Positions 55,035 through 64,000 of a stretch of 64,000 nucleotides of DNA are shown piece after piece. The DNA is taken from assembly GCA_023376005.1 (NCBI GenBank), contig CM042157.1, positions 54,088,512 to 54,152,511 of the forward strand, read 5' to 3'. The notes under the pieces were generated by a model. That model had not been told where the DNA came from. It worked only from the letters and a program-made list of their open reading frames with translations, and made no database searches. The number at the start of each line of letters is the position of its first letter. The stretch's first letter is position 1. Position numbers and translations under genes: made by a program. Source of the stretch: Doryteuthis pealeii (taxonomy: Eukaryota; Mollusca; Cephalopoda; Myopsida; Loliginidae).

Positions 55035-55300
55035 CTGTATCAGGTTTTTTGTTGATTTCACAAAAGCTTTGATACAGTTAACAGAGATGAACTTTGGATG
55101 ATACTGGGAAAAATAATGCGTGCACCAATATTTGTGAATATGCTCAAGCGGTTACACAAAGGTACAAAAGCTAGAGTTGTCCTGAGTGATAGGTTGTTGT
55201 GTAAAATTCCAATAGATAATGAGGTTAAGTAGGGAGATGTCTTGACCCCCAACACTATTCTCAATATTCTTGTCTGTAATATTAGATCACATGTTCCAGC
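55035..55300 (+). pseudogene. LINE reverse transcriptase fragment (different family)
   Basis: The plus strand encodes FVDFTKAFDTVNRDELWMIL, GKIMRAPIFVNMLKRLHKGT, KARVVLSDRLLCKIPIDNEV, then a stop, then GDVLTPNTILNILVCNI. These are reverse transcriptase fingers-and-palm motifs (a KAFDTVNR block and a 'KQGDVL' block) of a second LINE. One in-frame stop lies inside the conserved block. The 68-codon minus-strand frame is a shadow. Confidence 0.85.
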
Positions 55301-55600
55301 ATTGTGAGATGGATGTTCTTTTGGAATTCAGAACCACAGGAAGAATTTGAGAAGATTCAACTTCAAGTTGAGGACATCTTACCCAATTCTTACTACCTCC
55401 CAATACCAATTCCTACGAGACACCTGAAGCATCCCATCAGTTTCATACCTGAAGATGGCAGATGGACATGCTGAAAGTGCTCGTAATGAAACCTTTGGTG
55501 GATTGCTACACCAGTTCCACCCTGACATTAAAAAGATGGCCAGAAAATTAGAAAGGATCGAACAAAAACTCGTCTGACATGCATCGTCAGTACAGTTTAA
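55301..55600. other. Possible continuation of the LINE region
   Basis: The segment 55420-55570 has moderate GC and reads GLLHQFHPDIKKMARKLERI with EQKLV on the plus strand. It could be LINE-derived, but no conserved motif confirms this. The 86-codon minus-strand frame (55379-55639) is not supported. Confidence 0.35.
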
Positions 55601-55639
55601 TGAAACATGTTTAAAAGAAAAAATGCTGCCAAAATACAC

Positions 55640-56116
<477 letters not shown>

Positions 56117-56119
<3 letters not shown>

Positions 56120-56350
56120 AATTCCTTCTGCAGCAACCTTCAGCTAATTCATATCAATTCTGTGACAATGCATGTGGGTCTACTGCAGGTCTGAGTAGCC
56201 ATATGAGAATGTGCAGAGTTAATATCAATGCCAAATACACTACTTCTATTTGTCATTAATGCAGCAGGACTTACAAGGGTGAATTTGGTCTGAGGAGTTA
56301 CACAAGTTCCCATGGGTGCTATTTTGCAAGATTGAGAAGATAGCCTTCTT
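56117..56350 (+). pseudogene. LINE C-terminal zinc-finger-like remnant
   Basis: The plus strand reads [19 protein letters not shown], then, after a stop, CSRTYKGEFGLRSY. This resembles the C-x2-C...GLxSHxRxC cysteine/histidine motif at the C-terminus of some LINE proteins. It lies about 800 bp downstream of the reverse transcriptase fragment at 55035, consistent with the two ends of one decayed element interrupted by the microsatellite tract. Confidence 0.55.
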
Positions 56351-56905
56351 ATGTAAAGAATGAACATTCACTATATCTATTATTATACTAAAGCTGAGTG
56401 AATCAATAATTGTTTTCTAAAGGTTTTTTTCCTGTTTAGTTTAATGACACAAAATTCATACTAAAATATTCCTTATTTCTAGGATTGAGTTATGTTTGAA
56501 AAAAATTCCATTTTAATTCATTCAAATTAGTCCTAATTTGTAAATAAGAAAAATAAAACCTGTTCCTTACTTGCACATTCTGCCTGTCACTTTCCCCCTC
56601 TCTATGTATAACTCCTCATTATATATGTTAGTTTCTCTGTGCGCGTAAAGAGAGTGATTGTAGAAGTTCGAAACATATTTGTATGTTAAGTTTCAGCAGC
56701 CATACACCCACTAGATTCAATGAAATTCCTAGAATCAGGTCCATTTAAATTTAAATTAGGTCAAAATCTTACAAAAAGATTTTAATGTTTTTTTAAAAAA
56801 TTCTCCTGACATACTTTTAAAATTTTTTAAAGATTTAATTCGCTTTGCAAACTCACTTTTTCCTAATACCCAGAGCTCAATGGTTGACCCAACAGGTCAT
56901 GTTTT
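56351..56905. other. No gene recognised
   Basis: AT-rich; no recurring family seen. Confidence 0.5.
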
Positions 56906-56910
56906 ATTTA

Positions 56911-56960
<50 letters not shown>
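56911..56960. repeat. (TA)n-(TG)n microsatellite
   Basis: TA run followed by TG run. Confidence 0.95.
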
Positions 56961-57675
56961 TACTTGGATTTCCTTCCTATAGATTTATCATTTAATGATA
57001 TCATTTAAAATGTGAAAGGTGTGAAAGAAATTCTAATTAATGTTTGGCATCAAATAATTAGAAAATTATCTAGCTTCAAATCAATCATTAAAAGATGAGT
57101 AAAAATTAGGGAAAAGACAGAAAAAGACCATAGAACCTCCACCACCATCACTCACACCTGTCCCTGCCATTGACTTCATCCTTATTTCTCTGACCCATTT
57201 TTCTGTCAACTACCGGGTGTCCTTATAGGTAAGCATCACAACTGAATCGATTAGAAAATATGGTTTTACAAAATCCCAGATGTATAAATAAATAAGAGTT
57301 TTTAAGAAACATATGCATACATACATACATACACTGGATGTTTCAGAAAAATTTATATGATTTCATAATAACTAATAACTTGACCAATTCTTCTTGTTCA
57401 GATGTGTAGTATGTATAGAAACAATTCAAAATTTGAAATATGTTTAATGTTTCTTTCTTTTCAGGTATAGAAATGTCATTCACTGGAAGACAAAAGGATT
57501 TAAAAAATTAAACATAGAATTATAAGCTATGCATGCTGTTAAAATTTGAGATAATTTGAATGAGAATTGGTCAAATTATTAGATTACAAAATTATATTAA
57601 TTTTTCTGTAACACCCTATACATCTGAAATGATATCAAATTTTTTGAAACACTATATATATATATATGTATATAT
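56961..57675. other. No gene recognised; short (CATA)n near 57310-57332
   Basis: AT-rich. A weak pair of inverted motifs occurs (CTGGATGTTTCAGAAAAATT at about 57333; AATTTTTCTGTAACACCCTA at about 57598), with related sequence between, suggesting a small inverted-repeat element. Confidence 0.4.
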
Positions 57676-57679
57676 ATAT

Positions 57680-57770
57680 GTTGGTCTTGGTCTGATGATT
57701 GCAATGGTAAGAAACTAACAGTCACTGAGTGCTGTTAACTCTGTGTCTACACTATTCTAACAGATCCCCC
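57680..57770 (+). repeat. Short dispersed repeat, copy 1
   Basis: TTGCAATGGTAAGAAACTAA, CAGTCACTGAGTGC and TACACTATTCTAAC recur at 62865-62923 (TTGCATTGGTAAGAAATTAA, CAGTCACCAAGTACC, TACACTATCCTAAC). Each is next to a LINE fragment and a (TA)n tract. Confidence 0.55.
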
Positions 57771-57778
57771 CTCTCTCT

Positions 57779-57780
<2 letters not shown>

Positions 57781-57831
<51 letters not shown>
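57781..57831. repeat. (TA)n microsatellite
   Basis: Uninterrupted TA run. The 60-codon frame across it is an artefact. Confidence 0.96.
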
Positions 57832-57833
<2 letters not shown>

Positions 57834-57955
57834 CATCAGGTCATGGCAATACCACAGATTTCCTTGACTCTCTCTCATCATCTGTCCCTATTGGCCATTG
57901 TTCCTGGTTAGTTCTCTAGATGGCATCCAGTGTCTGCACAGAGCTGGTTCATGTA
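57832..57955 (-). pseudogene. LINE 3' end fragment (inverted)
   Basis: CCTTGACTCTCTCTCATCAT, CTGTCCCTATTGGCCATTGT and GTCTGCACAGAGCTGG match the inverted 3' end of the LINE family at 37190-38340. Confidence 0.75.
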
Positions 57956-58260
57956 AGACCTTCAAAAAGAGCTTCAGATGTGGATTTTAGGTCCAAAAGG
58001 TTAAGTTACAGAACCTTTGACAATACTGAATCAAAGATATTTAATTTTGCAATTAAAATGGGAAGAATCCAACTGCAAATGAAGAAGAGAGTGAAAGAAG
58101 ATAAACAGATTGCAAATTGAACCATGAATAAGGAATGTGTGGGAAGAGGCTGAGGTATGTATTTGTTCAGCTTGAACATTTTGAAAAATGAATATCTAGA
58201 TGAGGAAGATCTCCAATTCCAGCTTGCACAATTGGAGAGGCAGAAAAAGAAACCATAGAA
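57956..58260 (+). pseudogene. Possible decayed coding remnant
   Basis: Two neighbouring open pieces have protein-like composition: SKRLSYRTFDNTESKIFNFA with IKMGRIQLQMKKRVKED (to 58120), and NILKNEYLDEEDLQFQLAQL with ERQKKKP (58175-58260). They are separated by stops and a frame change. I recognise no family. It could be a processed pseudogene, an unusual transposon segment or chance. Confidence 0.3.
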
Positions 58261-58980
58261 AGGTAGCAGGCATTATCAATGATTCAACATTTGTGGGAAT
58301 TGATTTCGGATAATACAGGTGTGGTTTGATGAATAGATGTAGCACATTTTGTCATGCAAAACATCATATTGCTAAAAGACATACAGGTAGAAAATTTATC
58401 AACTTGTTGTGTTGTACCCTTCTCTTACATTTAGCCTCATGGCACAAGATCACAATATTGTCAACTGGTTCTTTATTTTATATTTATCTTCTTTATTGGC
58501 CAGCGCTCAACTCCTCACTCATTCTGTTCTTGTCGTCTAATTATGTTTCTCTGTCACTGCTCTACCAGTTACCATTTTGTTATTCTTTTCATCATCTTGT
58601 TATCATTTCTTCTCAGACAGTATGATGAATATTGAAGACTATGATGACATTTTCATTTTACCAACTGGCTGGGTCAGGAGTCTGAGCATAATTGAAATAG
58701 ATCTGTTCCAGTGGATGAGTTCTCACTAATATTTATTAAGGTCATTTCGTTTCTAAACTTCTAGTGTCGTTTGATCATTGACACTCTTCCATTAAGAGCC
58801 ACGAACAACCTCTACAGTGATTGCCATATGCCCCAATAGTTTTTTCCACCCTATTTTAAATTACTACTCGACTCGACAATAATAGAACACAAATTTATTA
58901 TGTAGTAAACTGTAGTCATAAAAAGGAAAGATGCTATTTCTGTTGTGTACTGTTTCTTCTTATCATTATTATTTAACTCC
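58261..58980. other. No gene recognised
   Basis: The 99-codon frame at 58326-58625 (+) is leucine/serine-rich without motif or start support. Not called. Confidence 0.45.
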
Positions 58981-58984
58981 TTCA

Positions 58985-59249
58985 GAATTTTCACACCCAC
59001 CTTAACTGGTGGTCTTTCACTGGAGGCTGAGTGATAGCAAATCTCCTCAGGTCTCCAGGACTCTTGAGTATTTTAGCTGATTTCAACAATGCTGTTGTTT
59101 GGATGGTCTCAATTATTTCTCTGATTTCCAATTCATCCGGGCTCTTTTCCAGACCCTTGGAGACTCTTCCAAGGGCACCAATTACATGGCCTACAGTTTT
59201 TTCAGTTCTCTGGCCTAGTCCAGGTATTTGTTTATCTTTTTGTTTTCTT

Positions 59250-59250
<1 letters not shown>
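58985..59250 (-). pseudogene. LINE C-terminal fragment (inverted), third locus
   Basis: The minus strand reads VIGALGRVSKGLEKSPDELE and IREIIETIQTTALLK, with the conserved 3' flank (GACCACCAGTTAAGGTGGG). Same family as 11745 and 45990. The 129-codon plus-strand frame at 59031-59420 is its antisense shadow plus an (ATT)n run. Confidence 0.8.

Positions 59251-59251
<1 letters not shown>

Positions 59252-59285
<34 letters not shown>
59252..59285. repeat. (ATT)n microsatellite
   Basis: Trinucleotide run interrupting the LINE fragment; LINE-like sequence appears to resume after it. Confidence 0.95.
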
Positions 59286-59286
<1 letters not shown>

Positions 59287-59730
59287 GCTCTTCAATCTCT
59301 GCTAATCTTCTTGGTTGGCTGAGTTGGAATCTCTTTATGGTTTCTTCTTCATCAGGTTGTATCTGGAGTATCAGGTGTTGTATTGCTCTTGTAAATAAAT
59401 TTGGGAATAATCAAAATTAATTACAAAATCCAGTGAAAGTCACCCATCAAATAGAACTAATTGTTTGTACAGAAAGTTAGGACCTACGTATATCAAATTG
59501 TCTTTAAATTAACCAGTAACACTTAAATGCAGCAATCAATGTTGAGTTCTTCTGTTGTTTATTGTTGCCTATTGTATATGGCAGAATATTGGAAAAACCA
59601 AAAATGTTGTTTATCATGCAGGTTTGCAAGTTATGAATAGACAAATTATATTGATGTTTTGATGAAAAATGTTGTTTAAGTTTAATAAAATTTAATATGT
59701 ATCCAATATATAATATGACATTGTTGGTCC
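59286..59730. other. No gene recognised
   Basis: The first ~100 bp may continue the LINE (minus strand ETIKRFQLSQPRRLAEIEEL). The rest is AT-rich. Confidence 0.4.
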
Positions 59731-59778
59731 AAATGAAGAGCCTTTCCGTGGGAGCTAGCTTAATTGCTGCCCATTATG

Positions 59779-59799
59779 GGTGGCAATTAAATTGCCACC
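59779..59799. repeat. 21 bp perfect hairpin within a larger inverted repeat
   Basis: GGTGGCAATT, then A, then AATTGCCACC. Outer motifs GAGCTAGCTTAA (about 59753) and TTTTAAGCTAG (about 59810) also pair imperfectly, giving a structure of about 75 bp. Confidence 0.85.
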
Positions 59800-59829
59800 T
59801 ATGAAGGGCTTTTAAGCTAGTTTTTAATA

Positions 59830-60250
59830 AAAAGAAAAGGAGCAGAGTAGACCTAATCTCTTGGGGTTCATTTTAGGTGCTTGTAGCCATCATAGTAAGT
59901 ATACATCATAGAATATTACTGAATAAATATTTATCCTGTATTATTTTTACAAAATAATATTGTAGTATTTAGAGACACTGTTTATGTTGTAACCTTCTAA
60001 ACGTTGCCAAAGTTATGACAACCAAATTATTCTCATGAAAATGCCAGCCAATAACCATACAATCTTTCTTCTATACAGATAAGATTTTGGCATGTAATAT
60101 TAAAAAATAGATTGTGGTATTAATAATGCATTAATGATAATGCACGTGAACACAGAGGTAAATTTAGATAAGGGAATATCTATATTAATAACTGGGAAGT
60201 TTATTTTTCTCTTCTCTATAGACAGTTAAAGCTTTTGATGTGGAGTTACC
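59830..60250. other. No gene recognised
   Basis: AT-rich sequence before the tandem and fold-back structures. Confidence 0.5.
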
Positions 60251-60255
60251 AAATT

Positions 60256-60352
60256 TACAATGTATTTTTATACTGAACATTATTTACTATGCATTTTTAT
60301 AGTAAACATCATTTGCAATGCATTTTTATAGTAAACATCGTTACAATGCATC
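60256..60352. repeat. Short tandem repeat, ~28 bp x 3
   Basis: ATGCATTTTTATAGTAAACA units with CATCATTTGCA or CATCGTTACA spacers; the last two are nearly identical. Confidence 0.8.
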
Positions 60353-60353
60353 T

Positions 60354-60755
60354 ATTTTTGTCTGTAAAATGATATCTAGAGCTTCCCTACTACTAAAAAT
60401 TGGTTTATAAAAGCATTTTCGACCATGAAATCCAAAAATGCTATCAAAAAAATTTTAAAGTTAACCCATTTTAAGTTATTGATGATTTCTGGCACTGCAT
60501 CTATGACAATTTTTTTTCTATTATTATTTCACATATACTGAACATTATTTATACCAAAAAGATAGTTTGATATTTTCTTAGAAACAAAGCTACAACATCA
60601 GTTAAAATTTTGCAAATCAAAAATCATTAATAACTTAAAATTGGTTAACTTTAAGACTTTTTTGATAGTATTTTTGGATTCCTTGGGCTAAAATGCTTTT
60701 ATAAACCAATTTTTAGGAGTAGGGAAGCTCTACAACTCATTTTACAGACAAAAAT
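60354..60755. mobile_element. Fold-back element with ~135 bp inverted arms
   Basis: The left arm (60354-60488: ATTTTTGTCTGTAAAATGAT, GAGCTTCCCTACTACTAAAA, TTGGTTTATAAAAGCATTTT) is complementary at most positions to the right arm (60621-60755). The middle ~130 bp is unrelated. No coding sequence. A MITE or fold-back type DNA element. Confidence 0.8.
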
Positions 60756-60990
60756 AAATTACCAAAAAGTCGCCATTTTTCATGATCCCCCACCCAAATT
60801 TGGAGAATTATGTCAGTTTTTTAGAATCAACATAAATAACTCTGCCAATTTTTTGAATTGGAAACTCAAATTTTGGGGATTACCTAACTTTATTATAATC
60901 TACACTTGGAAAAAAATTCAGAAAAATTGAAGGGGGTGGTTGACATGTCCTGGATGATTTGATATGGAATTACCCATGAATCAATTTGTT
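60756..60990. other. AT-rich stretch with an H-like motif
   Basis: ATTGAAGGGGGTGGTTGACA and CCCCCACCCAAATTTGGAG resemble interior motifs of family H. No gene. Confidence 0.4.
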
Positions 60991-60994
60991 TTCC

Positions 60995-61145
60995 CCACCA
61001 GCTTTGAGAAAATAGTAGAACCGATTTGGTTCTTTAGCCTTGGTTAGGTAGCCAGTCTAGGAGAAAGAAAACTGAATTCAAATTATACTTTGCTTGAAAA
61101 TTGACCTTATGTCACATCCTGCTTGTGGTGGAGGGGTTGGGTAAA
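60995..61145 (+). repeat. SINE E copy, 5' truncated
   Basis: GGTTCTTTAGCCTTGGTTAG, GTAGCCAGTCTAGGAGAAAG and GTCACATCCTGCTTGTGGTG, ending GGAGGGGTTGGGTAAATAAA. Confidence 0.8.
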
Positions 61146-61221
61146 TAAAAAATAAGATAATAAATATTGTGAATAATTATCTTAGTAAAATAAATATGTT
61201 TATTTTTATTCATTTGAAGTT

Positions 61222-61745
61222 TGAAAATGTGGTTATGTCTTGCAGTAATATGGCCTTCAATAAATTTTTGTTTGTTAGAAACTCCAATCTGAATGAGAGA
61301 CTACCCACCCGTGAGGAACCAATATTTTTTATGTCAAAAATTTAACTTGAATCCAATAAGTACAATTAATAATTTGGTAGCTCCACGTGAAATTATTTAG
61401 AGAACAAATAACTCTTAATCAGAAATAAACAGAAATCAGTTTGAGCTATAAAAAACAAAATTGCTAATTTTTTTTTTTTTTTTTTTTTTGAAAATGTTGT
61501 TGTCTTGCAGCAAGATGACCTTCCATTGATTTTTGTTTGTTAGAAACTCTTATCTCCAAGGGAGTCTCTTTCCTTCGCATGAGAAACTAATATTTATTTT
61601 GTGTTAAACCCTTTATTTGGATCTAATAAGTGTGAATACCAAATTTTGTAGCTCAACATCAAATTGTTTAGAGGACAAACAAACTCTTCTTAATTAGTAA
61701 TATATTATATATAGTTGAAATAAACAGATATCAATTTGTATTTTT
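61222..61745 (+). repeat. Diverged tandem duplication, ~268 bp x 2
   Basis: The first copy starts GAAAATGTGGTTATGTCTTG at 61222 and the second GAAAATGTTGTTGTCTTGCA at 61490. Shared order: TTTTTGTTTGTTAGAAACTC, GGATCTAATAAGT/GAATCCAATAAGT, TAGCTC, AGAAATAAACAGA/TTGAAATAAACAGA. A poly-T run (61468-61489) separates them. Confidence 0.75.
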
Positions 61746-61997
61746 ATAAACTTATAATTGTTTAAGCCTAAACTGCTGACTTTCTTCTCTTATTGAAGTC
61801 AAACATTGAATCATATTCTTTTCAATTTTATCAACAATAGATTTACTTAGTTGATTGTAGGAAAACATTTAACCTTTATTTATAGAGATAAAAAATAGAT
61901 ATTTTTTGTCAAATGTTTTGGTTAAGTCTATATATAAAATTTCATAATGTGAAAATTCCTAGACATCTACTGATACTTAAAAAAAAGAAAATAAGGC

Positions 61998-62003
<6 letters not shown>

Positions 62004-62046
<43 letters not shown>
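62004..62046. repeat. (TA)n microsatellite
   Basis: Simple TA run. Confidence 0.95.
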
Positions 62047-62048
<2 letters not shown>

Positions 62049-62400
62049 AAATATTTTATGTAGGGTACCAAATTTAATGATCACCACAAACAATCCAATT
62101 GTTTTATTCATTAGGAGTGAATCTGGTCAGCTAGCTAAACAGTTTTTTTTCTTAGCTCTTTTTACACATATTTGCTTTGAATGATTCCACGAGAAAATTT
62201 AAGGGTCCCAAGTAAAGCCATCTAACTCCTACCTTGTAACCTTTCCTGTGTAATTTGTTTTTAAGAAACTACTGAAATGTATTTACAGTTAGCTTGAAAT
62301 GGTGTGGGAAGAAAAAAGACAAATATTGCGACGCATGGATATGATTTTACTGCGTCCTTTTATATTTTTGTGTGTCAGGGATGCAGGATACGTACCTATC
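62047..62400. other. No gene recognised
   Basis: AT-rich. The overlapping 62-71 codon frames at 62299-62587 read into the TATC/TA repeat and are not credible. Confidence 0.45.
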
Positions 62401-62404
62401 AGCA

Positions 62405-62432
62405 TCTATCTATCTATCTATCTATCTATATA

Positions 62433-62465
<33 letters not shown>
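62405..62465. repeat. (TATC)n-(TA)n microsatellite
   Basis: Six TATC units followed by an interrupted TA run. Confidence 0.95.
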
Positions 62466-62755
62466 CTGTATGTGTATTTGTGTCTATTCTAAAACTAAAA
62501 TCTAATCAATCTATGAAGCCATTGGCTACTTATTATAAGGTCCTTCATGATATTGGTTCTTCTGTTTTTGTGAAGAGTTCTAATTAATATTTCATAGTTA
62601 TGAATGTTATATTGGGAATTTGGATGATAAAAAAGAATGACATTCAGCATGAATACAAGCTCTATAAAATTGACATTCATTTGCAAATTGTACTGGAAGT
62701 TGTCCTATTCTCTTGGAGCTTTTTAAGTGTATTGCTCTATTTTTTAAAGATTATT
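62466..62755. other. No gene recognised
   Basis: AT-rich. The 63-codon minus-strand frame has no motif. Confidence 0.45.
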
Positions 62756-62759
62756 TAAT

Positions 62760-62780
62760 AATATATATATATATATATAT
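62760..62780. repeat. (TA)n microsatellite
   Basis: Short TA run. Confidence 0.9.
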
Positions 62781-62854
62781 TTTAATAACATAACTATATT
62801 AATGAAGAGGGCTTTACTATACATATAAGGGACACTCACCTTGTAGAGCACTAC

Positions 62855-62925
62855 TTGGTCCTACAATTGCATTGGTAAGAAATTAACAGTCACCAAGTAC
62901 CATAGACTTTACACTATCCTAACTT
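62855..62925 (+). repeat. Short dispersed repeat, copy 2
   Basis: Matches 57680-57770 (TTGCATTGGTAAGAAATTAA and TACACTATCCTAAC). Confidence 0.55.
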
Positions 62926-62932
62926 TATATAT

Positions 62933-63060
62933 AAGGTTGTTGGAAAAATAATTGTAGTTTTCCACCATTAATCTTAAAGCAATATATTTTAGCTTAGAAT
63001 AAAATATATCAAAAAAAGAACCATTAGAATGTATGTTTTGAAGACCCTCTCTTACAGGAG
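62933..63060 (+). mobile_element. Mariner-type 5' terminus (different family)
   Basis: AAGGTTGTTGGAAAAATAAT followed by TGTAGTTTTCCACCATTAAT, preceded by TA. This resembles the ends of mariner elements beginning AGGTTGKTGSAAAAGTAATT. The adjoining AAAGCAATATATTTTAGC fits the same 5' region. No transposase frame survives and no 3' end is seen. Confidence 0.5.
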
Positions 63061-63169
63061 GTTGTCAAGATGCTTGAAAAAGTGTTAGTCTCTTAGGGAA
63101 TAGTATGGTTGTATTTATCAAATCCTTCCATTACAAACAAGATGCAACACACAAGGTCAATTTTTAAGC

Positions 63170-63432
63170 ACAGTATCATCATCAAGAAATGCCAATGGCA
63201 CAAATTGCAGAGACTCTTTTTTGCCATCTGTTTCTGTCTATCATTAATCGTAGCATGACCTCTAGGCAGAGTCCTTTGTCTGCACAGAGCTGATGAATGT
63301 AAATTTTTGATGATCAGCCAATACTTGCTTGTCCATGGGTAGTAGTCCATAAATTCATCCTTACTTCTAGAGTGCCTAACGTATTTTGTTTGTCTTACAG
63401 ATTTCCATAAGATCAGTGTCCATAGTGGTGTA
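63170..63432 (-). pseudogene. LINE 3' end fragment (inverted)
   Basis: GCAGAGACTCTTTTTTGCCA, GTCTGCACAGAGCTGATGAA, TAGTCCATAAATTCATCCTT and CTAACGTATTTTGTTTGTCT align with the inverted C-terminal part of the LINE at 37190-38340. The 85-codon minus-strand frame at 63093-63350 is part of it. Confidence 0.7.
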
Positions 63433-63434
63433 TA

Positions 63435-63555
63435 ATTAGTTTGAATTCAGATTTATTTTTCCTTTTCTTAGACCAGTTGCTATACCAAGGGATACAGTCA
63501 GTGTATTCTAATTTACCCATAGCTGGAAGGAGAGTACTTGGATTCTCAAGGATTT
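63435..63555 (-). repeat. SINE E fragment (inverted)
   Basis: AGTTTGAATTCAGATTTATT, GACCAGTTGCTATACCAAGG and TTTACCCATAGCTGGAAGG. It abuts the LINE fragment. Confidence 0.7.
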
Positions 63556-64000
63556 ACCAAATCTCATTTATGCTTACTTAGCAATCCCAGCACTTTTGTT
63601 GATTTTGATGGATATTGACAAATTCAGACCTTAATCAGTTCAACATGCAATTTCTCACGTATTTCTGCTCTAAACTTTAAAAATATTTGTATGGTTGGAA
63701 AGAAAGTAAAATAATCTTTCTGAATATGTAATTTGTATGTGTTTTTATCCATTGAATTATTTTTTTCAGTGAGTTAAAACAGTATTTTGCTTTGAACAGC
63801 CGAAAATGTGAAATATGAAGTTTTTTCCGAGACTAAATTTTACACGTTACATTTTTTTGCAAAATTAAAGTGGCTAATCTTTATCAATATTCTTGAAATT
63901 GTACACTCAATTAGAAGACACTTAGTTTAAAGTTTTTATTTTAATGAAATAAGCTATTCATTATAAAATTAAGTCAACAATGAATAATTGTAGTGAAAAT
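63556..64000. other. No gene recognised
   Basis: AT-rich to the window end; no feature seen. Confidence 0.5.

Noticed and set aside
59031..59420. 129-codon plus-strand open frame
   Set aside because: It is the antisense of a LINE C-terminal fragment followed by an (ATT)n leucine run.

Overview
This window looks like non-coding, repeat-dominated DNA from an animal nuclear genome. It is AT-rich (by eye about 30% GC), full of (TA)n, (GA)n, (TG)n and (TTA)n microsatellites, and has no bacterial-style gene arrays. The interspersed repeats are invertebrate in type: several tRNA-derived SINE families, LINE (non-LTR retrotransposon) reverse-transcriptase fragments, mariner copies and small inverted-repeat elements. 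The mixture (many tRNA-headed SINEs, long (TA)n runs, LINE remnants of types I associate with marine invertebrates) fits a mollusc, and my best guess is a cephalopod. That placement is inference, not proof. Most likely the window lies in long introns and/or intergenic sequence.

Genes: only one segment has the properties of a cellular protein-coding exon, 46822-46960 (+), a 46-codon open stretch with a polypyrimidine-AG acceptor and a GTAAGT donor. A second, weaker exon or promoter candidate lies at about 29860-30070. All other open reading frames over 60 codons are read from repeats, microsatellites or transposon remnants, or have no supporting feature. I found no convincing functional tRNA, rRNA, CRISPR or intact transposase.

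Repeat families, named here for reference only. A: tRNA-like SINE with a GGTTAGCTCAGTCGGTAGAG head. B: SINE with a tRNA Asp/Glu-like head (GTGGTATAGTGGTTAACA) and a tail ending GATATGTCATTAAACAAA. C: SINE with a GTGTAATGGTTMGCAAGCT head. D: the most abundant repeat, about 500-650 bp, with a TGACACTAAACTGCATCTGA core and a GACATGCCGTTAAAATCAAT tail. E: SINE with an AGTTCAAATCC B box and a CCTTGGTTAGGCAACCAG body. F, G and H: AT-rich dispersed elements, H having terminal inverted repeats. B, D and E share a short central motif (CTATGGGTCAAATA or similar).

Layout: 1-9 kb holds a piggyBac-like miniature element, a fold-back element, a TA-flanked miniature transposon, and D copies with SINEs nested in them. 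9-19 kb has SINEs, an inverted pair of LINE C-terminal fragments and several perfect palindromes. 19-29 kb is dense in D, E, A and B copies, with a mariner carrying a nested SINE. 29-39 kb has the exon candidate, a seven-unit minisatellite fused from SINE E and a mariner terminus, and two mariner copies with the same internal deletion, one split by a LINE. 39-53 kb has D, E and LINE fragments around the clear exon. 53-64 kb has a roughly 480 bp TA/TG tract, LINE pieces, a 400 bp fold-back element and more microsatellites.

There is no interacting gene set to describe. The informative content is how the mobile elements are nested and chimeric.
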